Source: Rhizobiaceae bacterium (lineage in GTDB: Bacteria > Pseudomonadota > Alphaproteobacteria > Rhizobiales > Rhizobiaceae). Taken from it: a stretch of 57,329 bases of DNA. Both the position numbers and the translations under genes were made by a program. The stretch is taken from the NCBI GenBank assembly GCA_028281105.1, contig JANQKQ010000029.1, forward strand, positions 1-57,329, in the 5' to 3' direction. The notes beneath the pieces were generated by a model. That model was not told the origin of the DNA, did not search any database, and worked only from the letters and a program-made list of their open reading frames with translations. Below, piece after piece: positions 25,592 through 34,737 of this stretch. The stretch's first letter is position 1, and every line of letters starts with the position of its first letter.

Positions 25592-26875
25592 ATGAGTGTT
25601 GAAAGCGTACAACTGGCCAACGGGCTGACCATCGTCAGCGAACACATGCCGCACCTGGAAAGCGCCTCGCTGGGCGTGTGGATCAAGTCCGGCGCGCGCA
25701 ACGAGACCGATTCCGAGCACGGCGTCGCCCACCTGCTCGAGCATATGGCGTTCAAGGGCACAAAGTCGCGCACCGCGCGCGAAATCGTCGAACAGGTGGA
25801 GAATGTGGGCGGCGACGTCAACGCGGCGACCAGCGCCGAGACCACCGCCTATTACGCCCGCGTGCTGGGCGACGACGTGCCGCTCGCTGTCGATATCCTG
25901 CACGACATCCTGTCGAATTCGACCCTGGAAGAAGAAGAGCTGGCGCGCGAGAAGCATGTGGTGCTGCAAGAGATCGGCGCGAGCAAGGACATGCCCGACG
26001 ATGTGGTCTACGACCATTTCCAGGCTGTCGCGTTCGCCGACCAGGCGATCGGCCGGCCGATCCTGGGCACGCCGGAGACCGTGGCCGCGATCACCCGCGA
26101 CGATCTCAAACGCTTCCTGGCCAAGCATTATCGCGGCCCCAACGTGGTGCTGTCGTGCGCGGGCTCGATGCGGCACGAGGAACTGGTGGCGCTGGCCAAG
26201 GACCGCTTCGCCGACTTCGACGCCGCGACGGGCGAGGAGCCGGAGCCGGCCAGCTATGTGGGCGGCGGCCATCTGGAAGAGCGCGACCTGATGGAGACCC
26301 AGATCGTCATGGGCTTCGAGGGCCGCGCCTATCACGTGCGCGACTTCTACGCCTCGCAGCTTCTGGCCGCCATCCTGGGCGGCGGCATGTCATCGCGCCT
26401 GTTCCAGGAGGTGCGCGAGAAGCACGGGCTTTGCTACTCGATCTACGCGTTCCACCAGGGCTTCTCCGACACCGGCATCTTCGGCATCCACGCCGCCACC
26501 GGGCCCGACGACGTGGGCGAACTGATGTCGGTGATCATCGAGGAGCTGAACTCCGCCATCGACACCATCTCGGTCGAAGAGACCGACCGGGCGCGCGCGC
26601 AGATTCGTGCCAATCTGCTGATGAGCCACGAGAGCCCGGCGGCGAGGGCGGGACAGATCGCCCGGCAGATCCTGCTGTTCGGCCGGCCGGTCTCCAACGA
26701 GGAGCTGATGGAGCGGCTCGACGCGATTTCGGTGGAGCGCATCCGCGATCTGGCCGGCCGCATTTTCCGCACCGGCGCGCCTACGGTGGCCGCCGTCGGC
26801 GCCGTAAAGGACATGATCGATCATGGCGAGGTTGCAAGCGGCCTGGGCATGGTTCCCGCGATGGCCGCGCAGTAG
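25592..26875 (+). CDS. M16 family zinc peptidase (processing-peptidase-like)
   Basis: A 427-residue inverzincin. The zinc-binding HxxEH motif is HLLEH (47-51) and the downstream glutamate lies in EEEELAREKHVVLQE. The inactive second half is of the usual peptidase_M16_C type (AAILGGGMSSRLFQEVREKHGLCYSI). It is close to mitochondrial processing peptidase beta, the eukaryotic relative of this alphaproteobacterial gene. No signal peptide is seen. It is probably cotranscribed with thrC and the acetyltransferase gene whose start overlaps its 3' end. Confidence 0.95.
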   Translation: MSVESVQLANGLTIVSEHMPHLESASLGVWIKSGARNETDSEHGVAHLLEHMAFKGTKSRTAREIVEQVENVGGDVNAATSAETTAYYARVLGDDVPLAVDILHDILSNSTLEEEELAREKHVVLQEIGASKDMPDDVVYDHFQAVAFADQAIGRPILGTPETVAAITRDDLKRFLAKHYRGPNVVLSCAGSMRHEELVALAKDRFADFDAATGEEPEPASYVGGGHLEERDLMETQIVMGFEGRAYHVRDFYASQLLAAILGGGMSSRLFQEVREKHGLCYSIYAFHQGFSDTGIFGIHAATGPDDVGELMSVIIEELNSAIDTISVEETDRARAQIRANLLMSHESPAARAGQIARQILLFGRPVSNEELMERLDAISVERIRDLAGRIFRTGAPTVAAVGAVKDMIDHGEVASGLGMVPAMAAQ

Positions 26876-27473
26876 CGCGCTGGGCACGCTGGCGCGCACG
26901 CCGTTCGACCAGCCGGCGATCGTCATCGACGTGCCGGACACGACGATGCGACTTGCCACGCCCGCGCGCGGCGATTTCAACGCCTGGCGCGCGCTGCGCG
27001 AGCAGAGCCGCGATTTTCTGCGGCCCTGGGAGCCGGTCTGGCCGCGCGACGATCTGACCTGGGCCGGCTTCCGCAGACGGCTGCGGCGCTACGATGAGGA
27101 ATTCCGCTCGGGCCGCGGCTACACGTTCTTCCTGTGGGATGACGAACGCGGCGAGCTGCTCGGCGGAGCGAGCCTCACCCATGTGCGCCGCGGCGTCGCG
27201 CAGGCGGCCACGCTGGGTTACTGGATGGGCGAGAAGCATTCGGGCAAGGGCCTGATGAGGCACGCGGTGCTGGCGATCGCCGACTATGCGTTCGATGTGC
27301 TCAAGCTGGCGCGCATCGAGGCGGCCTGCCTGCCCGGCAACGACCGCTCGGCGCGACTGCTTGCCAAATGCGGCTTCGCCTACGAGGGTCGCCTGCGCGG
27401 CTATCTGGAAATCGCCGGTAAGCGCCAGGACCACGAGCTGTATTCGCTGCTGGCGCAAGACCGGCCGCGCTGA
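26823..27473 (+). CDS. GNAT family N-acetyltransferase (RimJ-like)
   Basis: A 216-residue GNAT protein of the RimJ/RimL type that N-acetylates protein N-termini or small amines. The acetyl-CoA-binding part is LGYWMGEKHSGKGLMRHAVLAIADYAFD, followed by LARIEAACLPGNDRSARLLAKCGF (in pieces). The conserved SRDFLRPWEPVWPRDDLT segment near the N-terminus is typical of the alphaproteobacterial subgroup. The start is uncertain: 26823 overlaps the M16 gene by 53 bases, and a shorter product starting nearer the RxAT segment is possible. Confidence 0.85.
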   Translation: MARLQAAWAWFPRWPRSSALGTLARTPFDQPAIVIDVPDTTMRLATPARGDFNAWRALREQSRDFLRPWEPVWPRDDLTWAGFRRRLRRYDEEFRSGRGYTFFLWDDERGELLGGASLTHVRRGVAQAATLGYWMGEKHSGKGLMRHAVLAIADYAFDVLKLARIEAACLPGNDRSARLLAKCGFAYEGRLRGYLEIAGKRQDHELYSLLAQDRPR

Positions 27474-27613
27474 GCGCCGATCGTCGCTTACAAGGCTGTC
27501 GATATGAGCGAATTTGTGCTCTAAGAGCCTGCTGAAACACATGAGCCGGCGACCGATGCCTTACGGGCTCAGGCGCTGCGATTGAGCCGTTCAAACCGCG
27601 ACATAGACGAATC

Positions 27614-30511
27614 GTGCACCGAATTACCGGATTCTGCCGCCTTTTCGCGCAACTGGCCGCGATCATCGTCGCGTTCGCCGCCATGGCGGGCGCTTCCTTC
27701 GCGCTCGAGCCGGTGGCGGTCTCGCGCGGCGACAGCGCGATCGATCTGACCGGCGCCATCGATTTCTACACCGACCAGAGCGGCACTCTGAAGGTCTCCA
27801 CCGCGCCCGACGCCAACGGCATCGTGCGCCGCGTCGAGGTGCGCGCGAAGAACCCGGACCAGGGGGCCAACTGGGCGGTGTTCGCGCTCGCCAACATCTC
27901 CAACGAGCAACTGGATCGCCTGATCGTCGCGCCGCACTATCAGCTCGTCGATTCCGGGCTGGTGTGGCCCGATCTGGATTCCGCGCGCATCACCGCGATC
28001 ACGCCGTCCGAAGGCTTCTCGCTGGAGCGGCTCGACGAGGACAGCGGCGCCGACGTGTTCCTGGTCACTCTCGATCCCGGCGCGGTCATCACCTTCATCG
28101 CCGAGCAGAACGCGAAGCGCCTGCCCAAGCTGGTGCTGTGGGACGAGGACGCCTATCGCGACACGGTCAACTCGTTCACGCTGTATCGCGGCATCGTGCT
28201 GGGCATTTCCGGCCTGCTGGCGGTGTTCCTGACCATCCTGTTCGTCATCAAGGGCTCGGCGCTGTTTCCCGCCACCGCGGCGCTGGCGTGGGGGGTGCTG
28301 GCCTATGTGTGCGTCGACTTCGGCTTCTGGAACAAGATCATCAACATCACGCCGGTCAGCGGGCCGGTGTGGCGGGCCGGCGTGGAGACGTTCCTGGCCG
28401 CCAGCCTGCTCATTTTCATCTACGCCTATCTGCACCTGAACCGCTGGCACTCGCATTTCTCCACCGTCGCGGTGGCCTGGATCTTGGGGCTGGTGACCAT
28501 GTTCGGCGTGGCCATTTTGGAGCCGTCGGTGACGGCGGGGATCGCGCGGTTTTCGTTCGCGCTCACCTGTCTGGCGGGAGCCGGCGTCATCGCCTGGCTG
28601 TCGCTCAATCGCTACGACCGCGCAATCATGCTGATCCCCACCTGGACCCTGGCGCTGGTGTGGACGTTGGGCGCGTGGCTGACAGTGACGGGGCGCATCT
28701 CCAACGACATCGTGCAGCCGGCGCTGGGCGGCGGCATGGTGCTGATCGTCATGCTGCTCGGCTTCACCGTGATGCAGCACGCGTTCGCCGGCGGCCCGCT
28801 GGCCCAGGGGCTGGTCTCCAACGTGGAGCGCCAGGCGCTGGCGCTGACCGGCTCGAGCGGCATCGTGTGGGACTGGGACGTGGTGCGCGACCACATCCAC
28901 ACCGGTGATGCGGCGTCGGGCATCCTGGGCATCCCGCCGGCCACGATGAGCGGCCCGTCGAGGAACTGGCTCGCCCTGCTGCATCCCAACGACCGCGACC
29001 GGTTCCAGGCGACACTGGACGCGATCATCGAGCACCGACGCGGGCGCATCCTGCAAGCGTTCCGGTTCCGTAGCGATCATGGCCACTACTACTGGTTCGA
29101 GCTGCGCGCGCGGCCGATGCTGGGAACCGACGGCGAGGTCATCCGCTGTGTCGGCACGATCGAGGACATCACCGACCGCAAGAACGCCGAGGAGCGCATG
29201 CTGCACGACGCGGTGCACGATAATCTCACGGGACTGGAGAACCGCGAACTGTTCACCAACCGGCTCGACACGGTGATGAACCTGGCCCGGACCACCGAGG
29301 GCGTGCGCCCGTCGGTGTTCCACATCAACATCGACCAGTTCCGCGAGATCAACGCCAAGCTGGGCTTCAACGTGGGCGACACCATCCTGCTGACGGTGGC
29401 GCGGCGCCTGTTCCGCCTGCTCAAGGAAGGCGACTGTCTGGCGCGGCTGGGCGGCGACCAGTTCGCGCTGATGCTGTTGTCTGAAGTTTCGCCCGAGCGG
29501 ATCGCCGGCTTCGCCGATTCCGCGCGGCGCGCGCTGGCCGCGCCCATCCAGTTCGCCGACGAGACGATCGAACTGACCGCGTCGATCGGCATCGCCAGCT
29601 GGACGCCGGAGCACCGCGAGCCACGCCAGCTGATGCGCGATGCGGAGCTGGCGATGGTGCACGCGCGCCGCTTCGGCGGCCACCGCATCGAGCCGTTCCG
29701 GCCTGCCTTCCGCTCAAGCCGCGACGAGGCGACCGTGCTGCTCGAGGACTTGAAGCAGGCGATCGAGGGCGACCAGTTCTCGCTGGTCTACCAGCCGATC
29801 GTGCGCCTGGCCGACCGCGGCATCCGCGGCTTCGAGGCGCTGGTGCGGTGGAACCATCCCAAGCTCGGCGTGGTGCCGCCGGGCGAGTTCATTCCGCTGG
29901 CCGAAGGCTCGGGCCTGATCAACAAGCTGGGACTGTCGGTGCTGGACAAGGCCGCCCGCGACTTTCGCGCCATCACCGAAGGGCTCGGCGACAACGACCT
30001 GTTCGTCGGCATCAACATCTCCAGCCGCGAACTGCTGCGCCACGACATCGTCGCCGACATCACCAAGGTGCTCAAGCAGCACAAGCTCGAGGCCAAGCAT
30101 CTGCGCATCGAGCTGACCGAAGGGCTGGTGATGGAGAACCCGGAATATTCGGCCGAGGTGCTGGCGCGCATCCGCTCGCTCGGCATCGGCCTTTCGCTGG
30201 ACGATTTCGGCACTGGCTATTCTTCGCTCGCCTATCTGATGCGCTTTCCCTTCGACACGATCAAGATCGACCGCACCTTCATGCAGGAGCGCCAGCGCAA
30301 GGAGCGCCCGGTCATCCTGCGCGCCATCGCCGCGATGGCCCACGGGCTCAACCAGCAGCTGGTGGTCGAAGGGGTGGAGACCGAATCCGACGTGGCCGAA
30401 CTGCTGCAGCTTGGCTGCGAATTCGGCCAGGGCTACCTGTTCGGCGCCCCAATGAGCGCCAGCGACACCACCACCCTGCTCAAACAGGAGTTCCGCATGG
30501 CGGGGCAGTGA
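27614..30511 (+). CDS. Membrane PAS-GGDEF-EAL protein, probable c-di-GMP phosphodiesterase
   Basis: A 965-residue protein: signal/anchor (about 1-30), periplasmic sensor of about 160 residues, a seven-helix 7TMR-DISM-like membrane region (about 195-395), PAS fold (about 410-520), GGDEF domain with a degenerate GGDQF at 613-617, and EAL domain from about 715. EAL catalytic elements are present: FEALVRWNHP (E741), NISSRE, ELTEG, LDDFGTGYSS, IKIDRTF, EGVET and QGYLFG. It therefore probably breaks down cyclic di-GMP in response to a periplasmic signal, the GGDEF acting at most as a GTP sensor. The start is GTG at 27614. Confidence 0.92.
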   Translation: MHRITGFCRLFAQLAAIIVAFAAMAGASFALEPVAVSRGDSAIDLTGAIDFYTDQSGTLKVSTAPDANGIVRRVEVRAKNPDQGANWAVFALANISNEQLDRLIVAPHYQLVDSGLVWPDLDSARITAITPSEGFSLERLDEDSGADVFLVTLDPGAVITFIAEQNAKRLPKLVLWDEDAYRDTVNSFTLYRGIVLGISGLLAVFLTILFVIKGSALFPATAALAWGVLAYVCVDFGFWNKIINITPVSGPVWRAGVETFLAASLLIFIYAYLHLNRWHSHFSTVAVAWILGLVTMFGVAILEPSVTAGIARFSFALTCLAGAGVIAWLSLNRYDRAIMLIPTWTLALVWTLGAWLTVTGRISNDIVQPALGGGMVLIVMLLGFTVMQHAFAGGPLAQGLVSNVERQALALTGSSGIVWDWDVVRDHIHTGDAASGILGIPPATMSGPSRNWLALLHPNDRDRFQATLDAIIEHRRGRILQAFRFRSDHGHYYWFELRARPMLGTDGEVIRCVGTIEDITDRKNAEERMLHDAVHDNLTGLENRELFTNRLDTVMNLARTTEGVRPSVFHINIDQFREINAKLGFNVGDTILLTVARRLFRLLKEGDCLARLGGDQFALMLLSEVSPERIAGFADSARRALAAPIQFADETIELTASIGIASWTPEHREPRQLMRDAELAMVHARRFGGHRIEPFRPAFRSSRDEATVLLEDLKQAIEGDQFSLVYQPIVRLADRGIRGFEALVRWNHPKLGVVPPGEFIPLAEGSGLINKLGLSVLDKAARDFRAITEGLGDNDLFVGINISSRELLRHDIVADITKVLKQHKLEAKHLRIELTEGLVMENPEYSAEVLARIRSLGIGLSLDDFGTGYSSLAYLMRFPFDTIKIDRTFMQERQRKERPVILRAIAAMAHGLNQQLVVEGVETESDVAELLQLGCEFGQGYLFGAPMSASDTTTLLKQEFRMAGQ

Positions 30512-30556
30512 GGCGGCGTGGATCGATTTTCCCACGTCCCTTTACTTCTGCCTTGT

Positions 30557-30636
30557 ACCCCACCCTCATTTTTTGCACCCCCACCCTCATTTTTAGCACC
30601 CCCACCCTCATTTTTAGCACCCCCACCCTCATTCCC
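30557..30636. repeat. 21-bp tandem repeat
   Basis: CACCCTCAT occurs at 30561, 30582, 30603 and 30624, exactly 21 bases apart, within units of the form GCACCCCCACCCTCATTTTTA. The last unit runs directly into the dispersed CCCTCCCCTCAAGGGGGAGGG element, so the array is an amplified head of that element. Confidence 0.9.
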
Positions 30637-30900
30637 TCCCCTCAAGGGGGAGGGAAGGTGTCGTGGCGGCCCCCGCGCCCAAATCCACCTGCGTAATCCC
30701 CGCCCATCCACTCCCGTCATCCTCGCCAAACCACTCCCGTCATCCTCGCCCCCGTGGCGAGGATCCAACCCCGTCGCCGATGGGTCATAGCGGTGGCTGG
30801 GTGGTTAGATCCTCGGGACAAGCGCGAGGATGACGCGGGAGAGGGGTGGCACAACCCAAGTCCCCCTCCCCTTGTGGGGAGGGGTTAGGGGTGGGGGTAG
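30637..30900. repeat. Intergenic repeat mosaic
   Basis: CCCTCCCCTCAAGGGGGAGGG, two CTCCCGTCATCCTCGCC units (one truncated duplicate), GTGGCGAGGATCCAAC, a facing TTAGATCCTCGGGACAAGCGCGAGGATGACGC, and CCCCTCCCCTTGTGGGGAGGGG with TTAGGGGTGGGG. With the 21-bp array it fills the 440-base gap between the EAL gene and yqgE. Confidence 0.8.
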
Positions 30901-30951
30901 CGATAATGCCGAGCAGGCATGAATGTTGCCGCTAATGCTCAGCCGAAACAG

Positions 30952-31557
30952 CTAAGCATGCCCCGCGTCGCCCGATAGCGAAATCTGGTCGATGCCGAGG
31001 CTGGCCAGCGCGCGGTCGTATTTCGACTTGTCGTTGGCGTCGAACAGAATTTCGGTGTCGGCGGCGCAGGTCAGCCAGCCGTTGGCGGCGATCTCCTGTT
31101 CAAGCTGGCCCGACGTCCAGCCGGCGTAGCCGAGCGCGAGCAGGATGTGGCGAGGCCCCTGGCCGGTTGCGATGGCGCGCAGGATCTCCAGCGTCGCCGT
31201 CAGCGCCACGTCCGCGCCGATGCGCAGCGTCGTCTGGGAGTTGTAGTCGCCCGAATGCAGCACGAAGCCGCGGCCCGGCTCCACCGGCCCGCCCGAATAC
31301 AGCCGGACCCGGTCGAAGTTGCCGACCAGCTCTTCCAGCTCGTCGTCTTCGACGATGTTGAGCTGCATGAAGAAGTCTTCGACGGTCGGGCTCTCCAGCG
31401 GCCGGTTGACCATGAACCCCATCGCGCCCTCCTGCGAGTGCGCGCACACGAAGATCACCGAGCGCTCGAAACGCGCATCGCCCATGCCCGGCATGGCGAT
31501 GAGGAACTTGCCCTCCAGCTCGGAGCCGCCCTCGAATCTCTGCCTGTCGCTTGCCAT
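30952..31557 (-). CDS. YqgE/AlgH family protein
   Basis: About 201 residues from the ATG at 31557. The family start LEGKFLIAMPGMGDARFERSVIFVCAHSQEGAMGF is complete (shown here in two runs: LEGKFLIAMPGMGDARFERS and VIFVCAHSQEGAMGF), as is the GGPVEPGRGFVLHS motif and LALGYAGWTSGQLEQEI. The biochemical role of YqgE is unsettled; it is a widespread cytosolic protein. An in-frame ATG at 31602 would add 15 residues that do not match the family. It is divergent from the DsbD-N gene. Confidence 0.9.
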   Translation of the reverse strand: MASDRQRFEGGSELEGKFLIAMPGMGDARFERSVIFVCAHSQEGAMGFMVNRPLESPTVEDFFMQLNIVEDDELEELVGNFDRVRLYSGGPVEPGRGFVLHSGDYNSQTTLRIGADVALTATLEILRAIATGQGPRHILLALGYAGWTSGQLEQEIAANGWLTCAADTEILFDANDKSKYDRALASLGIDQISLSGDAGHA

Positions 31558-31709
31558 GGCTTCGCGTTGTAGCAATTGTTGCGCCGGTCCGATAGCGCGC
31601 ATGCGGCCGGCCGGGCCCGGCGGCGATGAACGTGAGCGGTCACCAAATTATGATCGCGGCGGAGGGAAGTTCATTGCAGCGGCCGCTGGCGCGACTGATA
31701 TGAAGGGGC

Positions 31710-32540
31710 ATGATGAAATCGCTGTTGAAACTTGCCTGCGCCGGCCTGGCCGCGGCCGCGCTTCCGTTCGCCGCGTCCGGCGAGATGAGCGGGTGGCAGG
31801 ACCTGGGCGGCGGCAAGGTGCGCCTGGTGGTCAACGCCGAGCCGGACGGGACCACCATCGCCGGCGCGGTGGAGGTGGCGCTGGAGGAAGGCTGGAAGAC
31901 CTATTGGCGCGTTCCCGGCGGGTCGGGCATCCCGCCGCATTTCGACTTTTCCCGCTCGACGGGGATTGCCGTCGGCGAGCCGCAGTTTCCCGTGCCGGCC
32001 ATCCAGCACGCCGGAGCCGAGCGGCTGACCGGCTATACCGACACGGTGACCTTCCCGTTCGAGGCGCGCGCGCTCACCTCGCCGGCGGGCGGACGCCTCC
32101 ATCTCGACCTGTTCATCGGCGTGTGCAAGGACGTGTGCATTCCGGCGAAGGCCGAACTGTCGGTCGATCTGGCCGCGCTCAACCGGTCCGACCCCGCCGC
32201 CGGTTCGATCATCGAAGCCGGCCGCGCGCGGCTGCCGCGCGAGAGCCATCCCGCCGCGGCCATCGTCGAGGTGCGCCTGATCGACGGACGCAGCATCGAG
32301 GTGGAGACGCAGGTGCGCGAAGGCGCCGATGAAATCGCGCTGTTCGCCGAGGGTCGGCCGGAATGGTTCATCGCGCCGGCCGAGCTGGTCGCGCGCGATC
32401 AGCAGACCGCGCGGTTCGAGTTCGATCTGGGCGGCGTGCCCGACGATGTGGACCTGGCGGACACGGTTCTGCGCTACACCCTGTCGGTGGACGACTACGG
32501 CGTCGAGGCGCTGCGCAAGCCGGACGGTGGGCAGATGTAG
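31710..32540 (+). CDS. Exported DsbD N-terminal-domain (DsbD-alpha-like) protein
   Basis: A 276-residue protein. The signal peptide MMKSLLKLACAGLAAAALPFAASG is followed by the immunoglobulin-like DsbD N-domain (VEVALEEGWKTYWRVPGGSG) and CKDVCIPAKAEL, a CxxxC pair matching the redox pair of the alpha domain. The transmembrane beta domain and the thioredoxin gamma domain of DsbD are absent, so it is a free-standing periplasmic acceptor or carrier. It probably takes electrons from a CcdA/DsbD-type protein encoded elsewhere. The gene next to it encodes peroxiredoxin, which makes a thiol-redox role plausible. Confidence 0.85.
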   Translation: MMKSLLKLACAGLAAAALPFAASGEMSGWQDLGGGKVRLVVNAEPDGTTIAGAVEVALEEGWKTYWRVPGGSGIPPHFDFSRSTGIAVGEPQFPVPAIQHAGAERLTGYTDTVTFPFEARALTSPAGGRLHLDLFIGVCKDVCIPAKAELSVDLAALNRSDPAAGSIIEAGRARLPRESHPAAAIVEVRLIDGRSIEVETQVREGADEIALFAEGRPEWFIAPAELVARDQQTARFEFDLGGVPDDVDLADTVLRYTLSVDDYGVEALRKPDGGQM

Positions 32541-32655
32541 CTGGCCGAACGCAGGCGCGCGGCAAAAACCGCTTGCGCCCGGCGGCAAAAATCCGAACAG
32601 TCACATCGCGCATTCAACGCCCGCCGTGCGTTGCGGCCAGCTGAAGGAACCCGCC

Positions 32656-33141
32656 ATGCCCATTGCCATCGGTGACCGTCTGCCTGACGGCGAGTTCAAG
32701 ATTCTCGGTGAGAACGGGCCGGAGGCGCTGACCGCCGCCGAACTGTTCGACGGCCGCAAGATCGTCCTGTTCGGCGTTCCCGGCGCGTTCACGCCCACCT
32801 GCCACCGCAACCACCTGCCCGGTTTTCTGGAGCATCTGGAGACGATCAAGCAGGCCGGCGTCGACGAGGTCGCCGTCATCGCCGTCAACGACGTGTGGGT
32901 GATGGGCCATTGGGCCAAGGCCACCGGCGGCGGAGGCCGCATCCGCTACCTGTCCGACGGTAATGGCGACTATGTGCGGGCGCTGGGCCTCGATGCGGAT
33001 TTGAGCATGGCCGGCATGGGAACCCGCTCGGTGCGGTTCTCGATGATCGCCAACGACCGCGTGGTCCGCGCCCTCAACATCGAGGACACGCCGGGCCAGG
33101 CGATCACCTCGGGCGCGGCGAGGATTCTGGAGCAGCTTTGA
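32656..33141 (+). CDS. Peroxiredoxin (Prx5/AhpE-TSA type)
   Basis: A 161-residue peroxidase. The peroxidatic cysteine is in PGAFTPTCHRNHLPGF, the hallmark of the Prx5 group. VNDVWVMGHWAKATG follows as in the glutaredoxin-dependent alphaproteobacterial forms. It reduces peroxides in the cytosol. The ATG at 32656 has AAGGA about eight bases upstream. It stands between the DsbD-N gene and the convergent rnhA. Confidence 0.94.
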   Translation: MPIAIGDRLPDGEFKILGENGPEALTAAELFDGRKIVLFGVPGAFTPTCHRNHLPGFLEHLETIKQAGVDEVAVIAVNDVWVMGHWAKATGGGGRIRYLSDGNGDYVRALGLDADLSMAGMGTRSVRFSMIANDRVVRALNIEDTPGQAITSGAARILEQL

Positions 33142-33215
33142 GGGAGCCACAGCCGGGATTGCAGGGAGTGGCACGCCAGCAACCCTCCTTTGACGCGCCT
33201 GGGCAAGGGCAACCG

Positions 33216-33270
33216 GCACTGAGCAAGCGGCGAGGCATCTGGATCCCGGCCTTCGCCGGGATGACGGCGG
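33216..33270. repeat. Intergenic repeat unit
   Basis: One copy of the AAGCGGCGAGGCATCTGGATCCCGGCCTTCGCCGGGATGACGG family (shown whole in pieces: AAGCGGCGAGGCATC, TGGATCCCGGCCTTCGCCGG, GATGACGG). It sits between the convergent peroxiredoxin and rnhA genes. Confidence 0.75.
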
Positions 33271-33304
33271 TGGGGGTGGCGATGACGGTGCCCACCATGA
33301 CCCC

Positions 33305-33757
33305 CTACCCCTCACGCCCCTTCTGAAACGGCGCCATGCCGGCGCGGGCGAGTTCGTCGGCTCGCTCGTTTTCCGGGTGGCCGGCGTGGCCTTTGACCCA
33401 GTGCCAGGCGACCTGGTGGCGGGCGAGCGCTTTGTCCAGGGTCTGCCACAGGTCGGCGTTCTTGACCGGCTTTTTCGCCGACGTCTTCCAGCCGTTGCGC
33501 TTCCAGTTGTTGATCCAGCCGGTAATCCCGCCGCGCACATATTGGGAGTCGGTGTAGAGCTCGACCTTGCTGGGTCTTTTCAGCGCTTCCAGCGCCTCGA
33601 TCGCCGCGCGCAGCTCCATGCGGTTGTTGGTGGTCTGCGTCTCGCCGCCGGAGAGTTCGCGCTCGTGGCCGCGCCAGCGCATCAGCACGCCCCAGCCGCC
33701 GGGGCCGGGATTGCCCGAACACGCGCCGTCGGTCCAGATGGTGACCATGTCGGTCAT
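33305..33757 (-). CDS. rnhA: Ribonuclease HI
   Basis: A 150-residue enzyme degrading RNA in RNA-DNA hybrids. The catalytic acidic residues are present: D in [17 protein letters not shown] in [14 protein letters not shown] in LYTDSQYV and the late D of NERADELAR, as is the KGHAGHPEN loop. The ATG at 33757 directly follows the thrB stop (33758-33760) with no spacer, so it is translationally linked to thrB. The ispH-thrB-rnhA order is typical of Hyphomicrobiales. Confidence 0.97.
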   Translation of the reverse strand: MTDMVTIWTDGACSGNPGPGGWGVLMRWRGHERELSGGETQTTNNRMELRAAIEALEALKRPSKVELYTDSQYVRGGITGWINNWKRNGWKTSAKKPVKNADLWQTLDKALARHQVAWHWVKGHAGHPENERADELARAGMAPFQKGREG

Positions 33758-34732
33758 CTAGCGCGCGTTCATGTCGACGCCGTACTCGGTGGCCGCGGCG
33801 ACGGACTGGTGGAATTTCAGCCTGGCGGCGTATTCGGCCGGGTCCTTGGGAACCACCAGCGCGCCGGGCGGCACGTTGAGCCAGTCGTACAGCCGGGTGA
33901 GCAGAAAGCGCATGGACGCGCCGCGGCACAGCACCGGAAGATGGGCGAACTCCGCCTCGCTCATCGCGCGCACCTCGTTGTAGCCGGCCAGCAGGGCGCG
34001 CGCCTTGGTCACGTTGAACGACCAGTCGGGCTCGAAGCACCAGGCGTTGAGGCAGATCGCCACGTCGTAGGCGAACATGTCGTTGCAGGCGAAGTAGAAG
34101 TCGATGATCCCGCTTAATTCGTTCTTCAGGAAAAACACATTGTCGGGGAACAGGTCGGCATGCAGCACGCCGGCCGGCAGGTCGGCGGGCCAGCTTGCCT
34201 CAAGGAACGCCAGCTCGTCGGCAATGAGACCGCCCAGGCCGGCGCTGACCTCGTCGGCGCGGCCGGCCGACTTATCGAACAGGGCGCGCCAATGGGGCAT
34301 CGACAGATTGTTGGGCCGGGTAAGCTCGAACCCCTGCCCCGCCAGGTGCATGGCTGCCAGCGCCGAGCCGGCCATGCGGCAATGGTCTTTCTTGGGCCGG
34401 CGCACCGAGACGCCGTCGAGAAAGGTGATGATGGCGGACGGGCGCCCGGCCAGCCGGCCCAGCGCGGCGCCGTCGCGCATGGCCACCGGGCGCGGACAGG
34501 TGAGGCCGTGGTCGGCCAGATGTTCCATCAGAGACAGGAAGAACGGCAGGTCGGCCTCGGCGACGCGCTTTTCATAAAGCGTCAGGATGAACTGGCCGGC
34601 GTCGGTCGCCAGCAGGAAGTTGGAGTTCTCCACCCCTTCCGCGATGCCCTTGAGCGAGTGCAGCTCGCCCAGGTCGTACCGGCGCAGATATTCGGCGACC
34701 TCGTCGTCCGCGATGTCGGTATAGACCGCCAA
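33758..34732 (-). CDS. thrB: Homoserine kinase (ThrB, APH-fold type)
   Basis: A 324-residue kinase of the aminoglycoside-phosphotransferase fold, the type II homoserine kinase used by many alphaproteobacteria. The N-lobe is [15 protein letters not shown], the catalytic loop is [13 protein letters not shown], and the metal-binding aspartate is in [11 protein letters not shown]. It phosphorylates homoserine for ThrC. It starts six bases after the ispH stop and abuts rnhA, so the three form one transcription unit. Confidence 0.96.
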   Translation of the reverse strand: MAVYTDIADDEVAEYLRRYDLGELHSLKGIAEGVENSNFLLATDAGQFILTLYEKRVAEADLPFFLSLMEHLADHGLTCPRPVAMRDGAALGRLAGRPSAIITFLDGVSVRRPKKDHCRMAGSALAAMHLAGQGFELTRPNNLSMPHWRALFDKSAGRADEVSAGLGGLIADELAFLEASWPADLPAGVLHADLFPDNVFFLKNELSGIIDFYFACNDMFAYDVAICLNAWCFEPDWSFNVTKARALLAGYNEVRAMSEAEFAHLPVLCRGASMRFLLTRLYDWLNVPPGALVVPKDPAEYAARLKFHQSVAAATEYGVDMNAR

Positions 34733-34737
34733 GCGCC

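Noticed and set aside
24250-25845. A 531-codon minus-strand open frame opposite thrC
   Set aside because: Antisense shadow of thrC; thrC has full family motifs.
27569-29683. A 704-codon minus-strand open frame opposite the EAL protein
   Set aside because: Low-complexity His/Gln/Arg/Asp content without domains; the plus-strand protein has complete domain motifs.
30557-30636. CRISPR-like array
   Set aside because: The 21-base units are directly adjacent without unique spacers, and no cas genes are present.
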